Shown here one piece after another: positions 11,761-23,755 of a stretch of 64,000 nucleotides of DNA (positions are counted from its first letter, which is position 1; every line of letters starts with the position of its first letter). Source of the stretch: Neoceratodus forsteri (lineage: Eukaryota; Chordata; Ceratodontiformes; Ceratodontidae). The notes below the pieces were generated by a model. The model did no database searches. It saw only the letters and a list, made by a program, of their open reading frames with translations, and had not been told where the DNA came from. The stretch lies in contig JADMNL010000028.1 in assembly GCA_016271365.2 (NCBI GenBank), positions 96,317,501 to 96,381,500 on the forward strand, in the 5' to 3' direction. Both the position numbers and the translations under genes were made by a program.

Positions 11761-13618
11761 GCCATCAGTTTCAGCGGTAGGGGGTTTTCATGCCAGATCA
11801 GGCCTTGCCTGAGTAAATTGTGTTGGCGAGGTAAGCTCATAGGATTGTCTGTTAGCATTTTCCTGATTAGGGTGTACCAGGTTCTCCTCAGCCAGTCTGG
11901 GACTACAAGGACTACATTGCTGCCCATGTTTCAGATCTTCTGTAGCACTGCTGGTAGCATGGCTATTGGGGGAATACATACGCCTTTCTGAATGTCCATG
12001 GGGTCGATATGGCATCCACCCCTATCGCTTTCTTGTCTCTGAATCTGGAAATATAGTTTGGGAGTTGGGTGTTGGTCACTGAGGCCATGAAGTCGATGTC
12101 GAAGGGGCCCCATTTTTTCTGGAGTTCATTGAAAATTTCTGGATGAAGTTGCCATTCCCCCTGCTGTAGTGTTTGCCTGCTCAGCCAGTCTGCCCTTATG
12201 TGTAAGTTGCCTGCTAGGTGGATTGCTGTGAGACTGCGTAGGTTCTTTTCTGCCCATTGCAGTAGTATTTCCACCTCTTGAGCCATGGCTCTGCTTCTTG
12301 TTCCTCCCTGCTTGTTGATGTATGCCATTGCTACTCGGTTGTCGGTGCGCACTTTTACGTGGTGTCTTTGGAGTTGACCTTTGAAATGTATGAGGGCTAG
12401 CCGGATGGCTCTTGTCTCTAGTATGTTGATCGGGAGTTTTGCCTCCCTGTTTGTCCATTTCCCTTGGATGGACTGTCTGTCCAGAACAGTACCCCAGCCT
12501 AGCAGGCTTGCGTCTGTTTAGAGGGTTCTTGTTGTATCTCTCTCCAATTGTGCCCCTTCCGAGAAGGCGTGTGGGTCTGCCCACCATTGTAGATATTTCT
12601 GTATTGCTGGTGGAATTGTTACTCTTTGACTGTAATTCTGTTGACTGTAGTTCCAGTTGTCTAGGAGTAGGCATTGTAAATGTCTCATGTGCAATCTGGC
12701 CCAGTCGTGTAGGTCTATGCATGCTGCCATGACCCCCAGTAGTTGCATGAGATGCCAAATGGTTGTCGACTTCTTCTGCATAACTGTCTTGCAGAGCGCT
12801 GTTAATGTGCGGATGCATGTCTGGGATGGTCTTACTGTGCCTGTCACTGTGTTGAACGTTGCCCCCAAGTGGTCTAACACTGTGGTCAGAGTCAGATGGC
12901 TCTTTGCTTTGTTGATGAGCCACCCGTGTTCAGTCAGTAACTGTTGAGCTCTGCGTGTTGCTGTCCTTGACTGTTGCACTGTTCTCGCCCGTATCAACCA
13001 GTCATCCAGGTATGGGATCACATGAATGCCCTCTGTGCGTAATTTTGTTGCTAGGGGTGCCATCACCTTGGTGAACAGTCGCGAGGCCGACGCCAATCCG
13101 AATGGCAGGCATTGGTACTGGAAGTGGTATCCCAGAATGCTGAATTGGAGGAACCTCTGGTGTGAAGGTCTGATAGGTATGTGTAGATAGGCATCCTTCA
13201 GGTCTATTGAGGTTAAGACGTCTCCCTTGCGTGTCGCTGCGATGGTGGATCTTAGGGTTTCCATCTTGAACCTCTGGTACTGGACAAAGTTGTTCACAAA
13301 TTTTAGGTCCAGGATAGGTCTGAGGTCTACGGTCTTTTTTGGGACTAGAAAGAATACAGAGTAGATGCCGGAGAATCTCTCTTGACTTGCAATGGGCTTA
13401 ATGGCTTTGCTGTGTAGCAGTTGGTGAAGGATGGTCCGTACTTGCTGCGAGGTCGCTTTGTCCCTTGAGACGTGAGATTCTATATATCTGTCCCTTCTTG
13501 GGACTGAGTTGAATTCTATGGCATAGCCCTGTGAGATGATCTCTTTGACCCATTCGTCGTTGATTGATTTGGTCCAGGTTGTGGCGAACTGCTGTAGTCT
13601 TCCTCCTACTGCATCCAT
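11733..13618 (-). pseudogene. DIRS pol: reverse transcriptase, RNase H and C-terminal domain
   Basis: The reverse transcriptase spans the first 366 codons: VPKK..DLRPILDLKF..N in the fingers, SIDLKDAYLHIPI (first catalytic aspartate), LPFGLASA, then the YLDDWLI active site. A single TAA at 12518-12520 separates it from RNase H in the same frame. RNase H shows TDAS, LETRA and RTDNRVA, which supply the expected D, E and D residues. The frame then continues through a conserved IDFMAS..N...Y.SRF...DA segment to 11963. A frameshift there leads into a YVFPP-like and P-W rich tail ending at 11733. One stop and one frameshift in about 1.9 kb suggest a fairly young copy. The start codon is uncertain because Gag-like sequence runs directly into it. 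Confidence 0.92.
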
Positions 13619-13639
13619 TTGGCCCTGGACCGGCGGATT

Positions 13640-15020
13640 CTCATTGGCGGAATCCTCTGTTCAATTTGGCTGTCCTGAACCCCTGCTTGCCATTGTAGTG
13701 GGAGCCTCTGCCCTGGTTGCCTTGAAAGTTCTGCCTGTTGCTGAAAAAATTTGGTTTTAATCCAAAGGAATGTCTATCCTGTCCCTGGTGGCCTTGACCC
13801 CTTTTGACTGTGCCTGAGAAATGTCGGAATTTATTATTTCAAAAAGATGGTAGAGTGGCTCGCCCTCCTTGATCCCTGTCATCCCCTTTCTTTACTGTGA
13901 ACTCCTCTATTCCAGGTCCGAACACCTTGTCTCCAGAGAATTGCAGTTTCATGACCCTAGACTTGGACTCTTGATCTGCATTCCACAGCTTCAGCCATAC
14001 CTGTCTCCTGGCTCTATTGATGGAAGCTGTTGACCTGAATGCCATCTTAAAGCTGTCAATCGTGGCATCGGCTACATATTTCATGGTTTGGATGGCATAG
14101 TCCATGGTGGCTCCATGGGCACTGGTTTCGGGGACGTCAAATTGGACTGCCTCTAACTATCTGAGTACGGCCCTTACCGAATAAGTGTCGGCCATGGATG
14201 CTCTTATGTTCATGATCATCATATCATGAACCTTCCTCACAATTTCATCGACCTTTCTGTCCATGGGGTCTTTTAGGGCTGAGGATGATTCTGAGGGCCA
14301 AACGGTCTTGCTGCTAAGGGACACGACCTCTGCATCCACTCTGGGGGCAGTTGCCCAGAGTTTCTCTCTGTCTGCGGGAAGTGGGTACCATCTCTCGAAG
14401 GTCCCCTTCTCCCTAGTCTTAATGGGATCTGGTGAATCCCATTCCTTGGCTAGTATGCTCTCTAACACTTGGCATACTGGGAAGAAAGCAGAGGATTGCT
14501 TCCTCTCCCTAACCAGGCGGTCCAATCTGTTGTCTGGCTGTTCCACCGGCTCATCCATTCTGAGCGTTTGACATATGACTCTAATGAGTTTGGGAATGGA
14601 TATCCTCCTCTTGTTCCTCCCCCTCTTCGTCAGAGTGTTCATCTTCTGACACCTCTGGCGAGTCATGTGTGGTTGGGTCGGCCCTGGGGCACTTAGGATG
14701 GAGGGTGTTGCTGGGTGACCTGGGTCTTTTATTCGTTCCCAGAAGTCGATCCTATCCAGGAGTTTTGGAATAATTGCAGCTCTTGCCAGGGCGGTTGATA
14801 ACGTTATTGTTTAGGGATCCTCATCTGTGGAAGCTGAGTTGTGGGTGAACTCCCTAGGCTCAGAATCCACCATGCATAGAGAGCATAGTTCTCCCCGGTC
14901 CGAGGTGAGTAAGATGTTGGGGCACTTTCTGCACAATCGTTTTACGGTGGACATGGTTCGGAAAGACATAAAGGTATTGGACTTGCTCAGGGGATGTCTG
15001 GATAAAAAGTCATAATCAAC
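13640..15020 (-). pseudogene. DIRS Gag-like ORF1 (broken)
   Basis: Open pieces lie at 14157-14666 and 13839-14105, with more coding-like text up to 15015. The N-terminal end carries two CxxC pairs (CRKC and CSLC), suggesting a zinc-binding fold. The C-terminal end near 13.65-13.8 kb is rich in Q, G, R and F and could bind RNA. Position upstream of pol and composition support Gag. Sequence alone does not show a conserved catalytic domain, and the pieces are in different frames. Confidence 0.65.
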
Positions 15021-16159
15021 TGATCAGATACAGAAAAAAATGACTTTGTGCCCCTTGGAGGGCCCTTTAAGAGCACTGGGGCTAAATAATAAACCTTTGT
15101 TCCTTAAATACCTGCTCATCATTATTTTAGGGATTAAGCAGGTGAAAGGCAGGCAAAACTCTCTTAAAATGGTAATATCTGGCCCTTTAATAATGCCCAC
15201 TAGTGAAATTGTGGGTCGTTTGCCTTTAAAACTGGATTTATTCTGGGCAGTCACCAGTCAGTGTAACTGTGCCTTTAAGAAGAGAGTGGCCACGTTGCGG
15301 GCGCCATTTTGGAATGGGGAGGACGACGCTTCCATTTTGGGAAGGTCTTCCTTTCCTAGAGCTCCCTCAGGAAGCAGCGAGATTTCGAGGGGAAATCTCG
15401 CAGTATTTTCGGGCAAGATGGCGATGGGGAAGGCAGGGGAACTCGGGGAATGCATCGGGGAGCTTGTTGGAGGAATCCAGGGGCTTTGATGAGGTAGACC
15501 CCGCTGTCAGACCGCGAGGAGATCCAGATGGCTTCTCTGAAGTGCAGGTGAGCATTCCCCGCGGTTTGCCTTAGACAGCGGCTGTAAATCCTTCACTCTG
15601 ATTGAAAAACGCCTTTTGTAGAGCTGGGAAGGCCCCAGAGGCAGTCGCGGTTGAACAAGGTAAACCACAACCCCCTAGGAGGTGGAGCACATAACAATGC
15701 AGGCTAGCCTCTTTTCCTTTTGTCGGCTGAATGAGATAAGCCGACAATGGGGGGCTCTGGTTAGTTTGTGGAAAAGGGCACTACCTTCCCCTCCTCAGCT
15801 GAACAAGGTGAACTGAGGGGGGAGGAATAATACTATAGCCATGCATTTCTGTTGCTTTTTCAAAGATTGATTTTTAAAACAGACAACAAAAAACACCCAC
15901 AAAAAACGTTCCATCTTTAGCTACTTCTAGGCCCTGCGCCACGGAGACTCCTGTGTCTAACAGAGACTAGCTTTTGGTAAATTCAACTGTTTTAGTGGCC
16001 CTTTTACTAAAAAGGGACCTGTAAGAATTACTGTATGCCTTTACAGGCACTCTGGGATTTCCATACAATCTTAAAAACTGAGAAATATTCAGCTTTCCTT
16101 AGGGCTTGGCACAGAGCCAGATGAAAACGTGATCAGCCTGGGAAGATGCACAAAGAAAA

Positions 16160-16293
16160 GCTGAGGATTCTGGGAACAGCAAGGATAGAAGAGGGATCGG
16201 ATTTTGAAATTTTGGGATCCTTTTGTGCATCAGCCTATGAGAAGAGCGCTAACTACCCCATGTGTTGAGACTCGGAGTGTTGTAAGAAGGTGC
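16160..16293. repeat. DIRS right inverted terminal repeat
   Basis: Inverted partner of 10114-10247. In the element's own orientation it is the 5' repeat and would hold the promoter. About 1.1 kb of leader separates it from the first Gag-like codons. Confidence 0.92.
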
Positions 16294-16305
16294 GATAGAT
16301 AATGG

Positions 16306-18119
16306 GTTTTAGTGCTCTGGGGGTTAGTGTTCTGGACGCCTCAAGGTGGCAGCAGAGGGTAGAATTAGGGTATATAAGGGAGCTTACAGGAAGTAACAGG
16401 GCCTTTCCAGCCATGGCAGTAGGCCTGGGGCTGGAGGGGGAGGCTGGTGAGTAGAACCAGGACCAGGATAGGTGGATAAAATGAGGGAGCTCAGTGGTCC
16501 AGGGGGGCCAGTGAGGAACCCCCCAAAATAAAGTGCAGTCAGGATGGTTATGTGCCATGGCTGATGAGGAGTGGGGCCATGTAACTCTGTTGGGGATACA
16601 GGTAGCCAGGGCCTGCGTCGTGTGAGGCTAGGGCATTAGGGGAGGGTTTAGCAAGCCCAGACAATAGAGGTAGGAGCCTTTAGGAAGCCCAAAATGTGTG
16701 TTTTCCCAGGTTGCCAGGGCTGGGAGGGCTTTGGCAGGGCCCTCTCAGGAGGGGGACCGGTGGCAGAGGTTTCCCTCACACCTGGTGTGGCAGCGCGACC
16801 TGGGGGGGTCAAGGGAGCCGGGGAGCCTTTCACCCATTTGAGGGGGTTGTTTGGAGGGACATGTCCTGGGGCACCCATCCAGTAAGGCCAGTCAGGATGT
16901 GGACTCAAATGATTGGTAGGTCTTGGAGGGTGGTCCCCGTGCTGGTGCTTAACGTGAGCCCAGGAACTGGTAGAGGGACGTGGGCCTGGCAGGAACTCCC
17001 CCTAAGAGGAAGGTAACAGCAGAACACCCTGGAGTACATTTGGGGCCATGGAGATCTGAGGTAGAGAAAAGTGACTAATATAAGGGGCCTCAGCTTGTAC
17101 ATCAGTGCCAGCCATTGGAAGATGGGTCAGGACCTGGGTCATCAGGAAAAATCCTGGATGCCCTTTGGGAATGGTCCAACGCCCAGGGGTCCAGATGGGG
17201 AGGGCAGCTCGCTCTTCCATGCCAGTGACGGGAGGGTGACTAGTGCCAGAGTAAAGGGGACCCAGTGAAAAAAGAGGTAAAAATGATAGATTGGCTTACT
17301 GGATCCTTATATGCCAGGAGATTGCAGGGTTCTGGGTTCCAGGTTCTTGGGTTGATCACCCGAGATAGGAAGGGTAGGAAACAAAAATCCTTCTGGTGTC
17401 TGCTAGTTCAGTTGTTCTGATGTCTATTAAATCCAGCCTAAGTGTAAAAAGTGTGTAGTCCCATGGAGCTGATTATTCATTTTCTAGAGAAGAATGGAGA
17501 TCCCCATATCGTGGGAATTATTTGCGATGCAGGTGAAAATAAAAGCCTGTTGGGGAGAAATGGTGGTTTGTGCCTTATTTTACCAAGAAAGGGGAGCTTT
17601 AAATGAAACACTTGTCTCCCCTCTTATTTTTGCAGTCTGATTAATGTGTCATGAGTTATATTCCAGGGGAAATAGAAGCCAACCTCTGGGGGCTGCAGGG
17701 GCTCCTCAGGCTCTCCAGAGAAGAATCAGGAGGTCCAGCTCCAGTGGGCAGCTCGGGAAGAGAATCCGTTTTCCTGGGAATTCAGGAGGTAAACCAAAAC
17801 CTTGAAGACATTAGCAAGTAAGAACCATCAGTTTCCCTGGTCCAGTATTGAAATGTCTCGTATGCTAGTTCTTTGGAGTGGCTTCTTCCTTCCTGCCTGG
17901 ACCACCTGCAATGAGTTACAATCACTGGAACAGTGTAGGCTAGACATCTGGGTGCCTTTTTTAACAGTTTAAAATTTATGGGGAGTAGAACTAGAACAAT
18001 TATTTGGCCGAAGGAAGATAACAGGTAACAGCTGAGAAACATACAAAGGTAGATCACTGAGATAGGGAAGACATACACTGTAGGTGCTGTACTGTGCAAG
18101 CATTATACTTTGGGTGGTT
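16306..18119. other. Unclassified stretch
   Basis: G-rich sequence with many short open frames in competing phases. I recognise no domain, RNA gene or repeat end. Confidence 0.4.
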
Positions 18120-18552
18120 GAAGAGCCACTGTCAAGCCCCTTAGACCTCAGATTGTCCCTAGACTGAAAAACATGTTATGGTTGCTCACATTCTGTAGAG
18201 ATTGTTGAGGTAGCTGGTAGTTTGATTCTGATTCCTTTTTTCTTTTCAGAAGTAAAAAACAGACTGCCAACCAAACTGGTGTTACCACACAAAAATGTGT
18301 GTGTTTACATTCTTTGATTGACATTCACTGGACTTGGGAATATGCCCTAATACAATGTAGCCACTCATAATGCTGTGGGAGGAGAGAAGACTATTGCATT
18401 ATGAGTGACTGCACTGTTTGGGGATGTTCTTAATGTTCAGTATGTACAGTATGCAGTAAGAGTAGATCAAGAATTTGATACAAAACAAGTTTGGGTATAA
18501 TTGTACCATTCCCATGCATTTCAGTTCTACTAAGAAAGGAAACAAATCAAAC
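18120..18552 (+). repeat. Local direct duplication, left copy
   Basis: This segment and 22610-23067 are diverged direct copies. Shared landmarks in the same order are TTCACATTCTGTAGA, TGGTGTTACCACAC, ACTATTGCAT.(A/G)TGAGTG and CATTTCAGTTCTACTAAGAAAGGA. They flank the ORF1/L2 block and may represent an old segmental duplication or two copies of an unnamed repeat. Confidence 0.8.
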
Positions 18553-18555
18553 AAC

Positions 18556-19800
18556 CTATAACTTGGACTTCTGGTGACGTCAGCACCCTACTGGTAGCCT
18601 AATGCTAGAGCTCCATCGTGGCTCATGCTATCCAGCTTAATCCTGACCACAGAACTCCACCATCTGACAAAAAACACATTATATCAGAAGTGGTCATGAC
18701 CACCAGAGAGAGAGGTTTAAAGAATTTTCGGTGACTGCAGCTCCAAAGTCACAAAAATCAGCTTTGAGTGAACAGCCTCAAGGCAGAAGCGGCTCAATCT
18801 CCCACGTGACTACAGCGTCCCCCCCCCCCCAGCAACATAGAAGACGAGGAAGAGGATTTCACCATTACTTCAAAGAAACTGTACTCACAACTTCAAAACA
18901 CTGGTGAAACTTTATGCATGTTTGAAACGGTGGTGGATGATGATGGATGAGATCACATTGTAGAGAAACAGATTGGCTCAATGGAGGTCTGCCTTTCAGA
19001 ATATATTCATACAGCCGATGTTCATAAAATCATAATGCAGCCCTGCTATCATAGCACAAAAGGGGGCAAGAACTAGAGCAAAAGGTAGAAGAGCTAGAAA
19101 ACAGGCACCGTAGAAATAATATACGACTGCATGGCCTCCCAGAAAGACAGAAAAAGATGACATGTTGGTATTTATGGAAGAGATTCTACAGGAAATATTG
19201 GTTCTGCCTAAACGCAAGTCCCTTCATCTCATCAGGGCACACAGTGTACTCACTGCCCCACCAAGAGATCCCAATGCTCACCCCAGATCCATAGTGATGG
19301 CCTTTTCAGCCTGCAGGACAAAAGGTGAAATCCTGAAAAAAGCCTGGGTTCAAATAGAGATCTTTGGAGACAAAAGCATATTTTTTGAGCATGACTGTGC
19401 CCCATGATAGTCCATCATCATTACAAACTCTTCATGGTACAGAGTGCCTTAAAGCAAAAAGGGGTACTTGCCTATTTAGAGTATCCCGCCTGACTCGCAC
19501 TTCAAATCGGGGAAGGCACTCCCAGATTTCAGGACCTAGAGGAGGCAGCAGACTTCCTAAAACAACAGATAATACAACTAGAGGAGCTTCAGAAACAACT
19601 CTGTGCACCAGCAGAGCAAAGCAAAGCCTGGCAAAAGCTTAAGCAGTCCCACAGATCACCCCACACACAGAACTCTAGTGTCTGAAACACCCTAAGAGCC
19701 CATGCTAAACAGACAAGCCCCAGCGTGAGCCTCTCAACAGCACGCAGTCCTGCTAACCCAAGTACCTCATCTCGTACAGCATCAGACACTTAAAGCCCAT
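18556..19800 (+). pseudogene. L1/Tx1-type LINE ORF1 (decayed)
   Basis: The block around 19070-19400 carries a coiled-coil stretch ending LENRHRRNNIRLHGLPE, then ..LHLIRAHS and PRSIVMAFSACRTKGEILKK. This order matches the coiled coil, RNA-recognition and C-terminal domains of L1/Tx1 ORF1 proteins, which bind the element's RNA. Stops and frameshifts interrupt it, and a poly-C run sits at about 18820. It is colinear with ORF2 pieces at 23.4-24.4, 26.1-26.8, 29.8-30.4 and 40.6-41.2 kb. Confidence 0.8.
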
Positions 19801-20404
19801 GCCACATGGACAGAGCCACGCGCACTGCAAAGGACAGTGGTCCTTTATGTGGAAGGCACATATCAGCTCTCGATGGTGACTTTCTTTTGATGAAACAAAT
19901 TTGGACTGATAACATCAGGATTGAAGAAATTTGCTCCTAGCATTAGCTGGGTGGAGGAGGTAAGTGCGGGGGGGGGGGATCGGGGTTAGCAGGAGCAGAG
20001 CTGTACTGTCCTAGGAACACAGAGTGGAGTCTTAGGGAACCAGCTGGACCAGCTCATAAGCATAAGATTCCAGGGAGGCTGCCCTAGCTATATCCAGCAC
20101 AGTGAATTCTAAGTCAGACTGTTGTTTGACACAAAAGCAATATAAGGAAATATTCTCAGGCAGGGTCTCTCTCTCTCTGTGGACCGCCCTCCCTTGGCCG
20201 TGGCATCTGCTGGTGCTACCTATCTGAAACAAATGTGAATACCTATAATTTGACGGTCCTCTGAGCTAGTGCACCAAGGCTGACCTACCACACATCTGGC
20301 CATAAACTCACAATGATCCCTCAAAGCTGAGATCGTAACACCCTCCCCCAACTCTACACCACACTGTAGCAGTCAGGGGTGTAAGTGGGTGATACCTGGA
20401 CACA
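19801..20404. other. Unclassified stretch between ORF1 relic and L2-like LINE
   Basis: May contain the ORF1-ORF2 junction of the L1/Tx1 relic, but no motif is legible. It includes a poly-G run near 19970. Confidence 0.35.
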
Positions 20405-22445
20405 TTACCATCACAGTTGGAACAACTTGTGCTTGGTGATTTTAATATCAATTGGCTAAGTAAGGATGCCATCTCTCACATTGATCTCGCCACAGCCCAA
20501 GACCTAACTCAACTGGTCACTTCTCCTACCCGATTGGATCCACATACTGGATCCTCCTCCCTACTGGATCTCATCTTTTCCAATCGCCTGGGCAAGATTA
20601 CGAATGTCTCTGTCTTTCCAGACACCCTCAGTGACCATTCTCCAGTTCTCTGCTCCTGGTCCTGTAAAATCCCAAGATCCCCTCCCAAAATAATTGTGCA
20701 ACGTAAACTTGGTCCTGGTAAATTGGCACAATTGAAAGCGCACCTCAGGGTCGTTGATTGGTCCTCCATTTTTAATACTGTAAACCTTGACAGTGCCTTG
20801 GACTTATTTACCCGGTCCTTCAATAATATCTGTGATCTCTATGCACCATTCACGAAAAGAATGGTTAAAGGCAACCATGTACCTTGGTTCACTGAATGGC
20901 TCAAGACTTTAATGCGAACCAGAGACTCGTTATGGTACCTCTCCATCGAGTCCGGCCTCCCCCAAGATAGACAGAATTATAGAATGGCTAGGAATAAGTG
21001 CACTTGGGCCATTCATAGGGCAAAAGCAGATTACTATAAATCCACCTTAACCTCGTCCTGGGGCTCCGGCCACAAGTTTTGGAACAACATCAAGGAAATA
21101 TGCAGTAAGGTCCCCAACCTGGTCTCCTCCCAAATCATGTCCAATGGGTCCTTGACCCCTGACCCAACTCACATCGCTGCAGTTTTCAGTGATGCCTTCT
21201 CCAACCTTAGCCATGTTCTTCCCCTGAATTTCTATGACCCACCTGCTCCTAGCTCACCCGCCCCCGCACCTTGGTGCCCCCCCCTTTTACTTTCGCTACA
21301 TCTCTCCCAAGTCAACTGAACCATATCTTACTGCTGCCCTTAGTCACGCCTCCTCCAACGCCGACTCCCTTGACCTCAGAATTCTTTGGCTTTCCCTTAA
21401 GGAAGTCCTTGCCCCTCTCACCCACATTTTAAACCTCTCTCTCTCCCTTGGCAAATTCCCTGCCATTTGGAAATCTGCCTATATCACACCTATGTATAAA
21501 GGTGGGGACCGCTCCTCTGTTAACAATTACCGCCCAATCTCCATACTACCCCCCCTCTCCAAAGCCTTAGAGAGGATAGTTTCAGATCAGCTCACTGACC
21601 ACCTCAATAAATATAACTTACTCTGCAAACAACAACATGGTTTCCATAAAGGTCACAGCACGACTACTGCCTTGCTTGAACTAACATCTCACATCCACAC
21701 TGCCCTGGATAAAGGCCACATCACAGGTGCGATCTTCATTGACCTCACCAAGGCCTTTGATACCGTCCATCATTCACTACTCCAAACCTCTTTGCTCAAC
21801 CTGGGTCTCTCACAGGAAGCAGTGGGATGGTTCGCTGACTATCTTGCCAACCGGACCCTTCAAGTTAAAATTGGCAATACCCTATCACTTAAATCCCCTG
21901 TCCTCTCAGGGGTCCCACAAGGGTCCATTTTGGGTCCCCTCCTATTCAGCCTCTTCCTAAATTCCCTCCCCGCATCCTGCACCTTCAACTTATTACTATA
22001 TGCAGATGATGCTGTCATATTCTCCTCCAGCCCTGACCCCTCCTTGCGTTCTGATCAAAGAGTTGGTCATTTTAAAACGCACCTCTGGGCTCACCTCCGA
22101 TCCACAAGCAACTGCGTCTGTACGTGAATCGGTGACACCTTTTCCGTCTACTACTGACAGTGGCCTCTGGCCTGCCTCTGCTTACAGCTCTTAATCTCCC
22201 CCCTCCCAGGGATGTTAAGTCCAGTTTTTTCTCTCAGCTGCCTCAAACTGCTCTAGTTCTTGTATGTTAGCTTAACTGCTCCTGTTATTAACATAGCTCT
22301 ACTCTGTAACAAGTACTGCACTGTGTAACTGTCCTAACTGTATTGTACATTCTGTATATATTATATGTGACGTGGAACCTTTGTAAATGAGTCTTTGACT
22401 CAAAGGTACTGTATTTCTGATCTCTGAAATAAATAAAATAAATAA
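20405..22445 (+). mobile_element. L2-like LINE, 5' truncated and internally deleted
   Basis: The first frame (20417-21319) starts inside the apurinic-type endonuclease (LVLGDFNINWL, then DLIFSN and SDHSPVL) and runs to the linker. The next (21234-22127) holds the reverse transcriptase: NYRPISILP, FIDLTKAFDTV, SGVPQGSILGPLLF and LLYADDAVIF. Soon after the YADD box the sequence jumps to the C-terminal FKTHLW-type end, so the thumb and most of the C-terminus are missing. The tail carries the perfect hairpin TGAGTC-TTT-GACTCA (22388-22402) and ends in (AATAAAT)n. The RT core is close to open, indicating a moderately recent insertion. L2 versus a sister clade needs a tree. Confidence 0.88.
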
Positions 22446-22609
22446 ACAAACACTGTGAAGTGACAGAACCAAGTCATTTCTAACTTTTTAAATGTTTTAC
22501 CTTGTTCAAGTTTATGCTGTTTATTATATGCCTGTTGCATATCTCAGAAGGGTTACATTGTTCAAAGGCAATTGCACAATAGAGATTCCTGGGAACAATG
22601 TTAGACTTC

Positions 22610-23067
22610 TTCAGTGCTGCCACCCCACTCACACACACACTTGGGCCTCAAGCTGTCCTTAGTTTAAAAACACATTTTATGATTGTTCACATTCTGTAGA
22701 ATGTGCTGATGTTGTTGGTAGTTTTATTCTGATTCTTTTTTTTTCCTTTTAAAAGTGAAAAACAGATTACCCTCCATGCTGGTGTTACCACACTAAAAAG
22801 TGTTTCTTAACATTACTTTAATCAACTCCCACTGCATTATTGCTGAAATTGGAACACCCCCAGAACAGACTAACCACTCAAGATGCAGTAAGAAGGAAGG
22901 AAACTATTGCATCGTGAGTGGCTGCTCTGTTTGGGGGTGTGCTTAATGTTAAGGAAGTATGCAACAAAATTCGATCAAGGATTTGAAACAAAACAAGGTT
23001 GGGTATAATTACACCATTAGCATGCATTTCAGTTCTACTAAGAAAGGAGGCAGATTAAACAAGTAGC
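22610..23067 (+). repeat. Local direct duplication, right copy
   Basis: Partner of 18120-18552; see that entry for the shared landmarks. The 60 bp that follow (GAATTTTAGAGAAGGCAAGC...GTGGGTTTTCA) also recur at about 41645-41690. Confidence 0.8.
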
Positions 23068-23126
23068 AACATCAATGAATTTTAGAGAAGGCAAGCATAA
23101 AATGTGGGTTTTCAGCTAGGAATAAT

Positions 23127-23447
23127 CCTTACCCTGTTGAGTATTAGATATTAGGCTGAGTCTGTTCTCATTTACCTGTAAAGGGTCATTTCATAAGACC
23201 TCACCCCCTCTAATGTGACCCTTTGAATTCCAGGTTTTAATCAAGTATGCACCATGGCATACATTGTACAATGTCACATGTATTGGAACTTCTCTAGTTA
23301 TACGCTCATGTAATGTCTTGTATAATTCCTTGTTTTGTTTGCTCTCCATCTCATACTTTTCCAATATGTATTGTTCTTCTGATGTGAAACCTATGAAATG
23401 AGCTTGTTCGCAAAGGTGTTATCTGAAATTTCAAAAATAAATAAATA
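23127..23447 (+). mobile_element. Short L2-like LINE 3' end
   Basis: It ends in AAATGAGCTTGTTCGCAAAGG...(AAATAAAT)n, like the tail near 22.4 kb. The flanking sequences on both sides are continuous in the paralogous segment near 41690-41735, which lacks this piece. That comparison shows it is an insertion. Confidence 0.75.
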
Positions 23448-23755
23448 AAAGGATTGACACTGGCCCTGTAAAGCTTATCTGTTATGACGTTAAGGGCATA
23501 AATAACTCAATGAAGGGAGGGAGGATCCTGCAGGAACTTTGACGTAAAGCAATAGGGATTGCACTCATGCAGGAGACTCACCTCACAGCACTACAACATC
23601 CTAAATTTAAACGGACATGGGTGGGGGGGTATATACTTCCCACTACGAATGGCATCCCCATAGGAGAGGCACAGCCATCTTGATCAGAAAAAATCTCCCC
23701 TTTGAGGTAAACAAAATGAAGATAGACCCAGAGGGTTGCTTTGTCAGAATTAGGC

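Larger units (their letters stand above)
10078..16305 (-). mobile_element. DIRS1-type tyrosine-recombinase retrotransposon
   Basis: Read on the minus strand, the order is a Gag-like region, reverse transcriptase, RNase H, a linker domain and a tyrosine recombinase. The two ends are inverted repeats of about 134 bp. Just downstream of the recombinase lies an internal complementary region whose two halves are the reverse complements of the two outer ends. This is the architecture known for DIRS1-like elements, as opposed to the split direct repeats of PAT/Ngaro. The outer limits were set by where the internal complementary region stops matching each end. No target duplication is seen, as expected for the group. 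Pol is open apart from one stop; Gag and the recombinase are frameshifted, so this copy is probably inactive. Confidence 0.93.

Noticed and set aside
16306..17830. Possible host gene exons
   Set aside because: Short G-rich frames only; no conserved domain and no consistent splice structure visible by eye.
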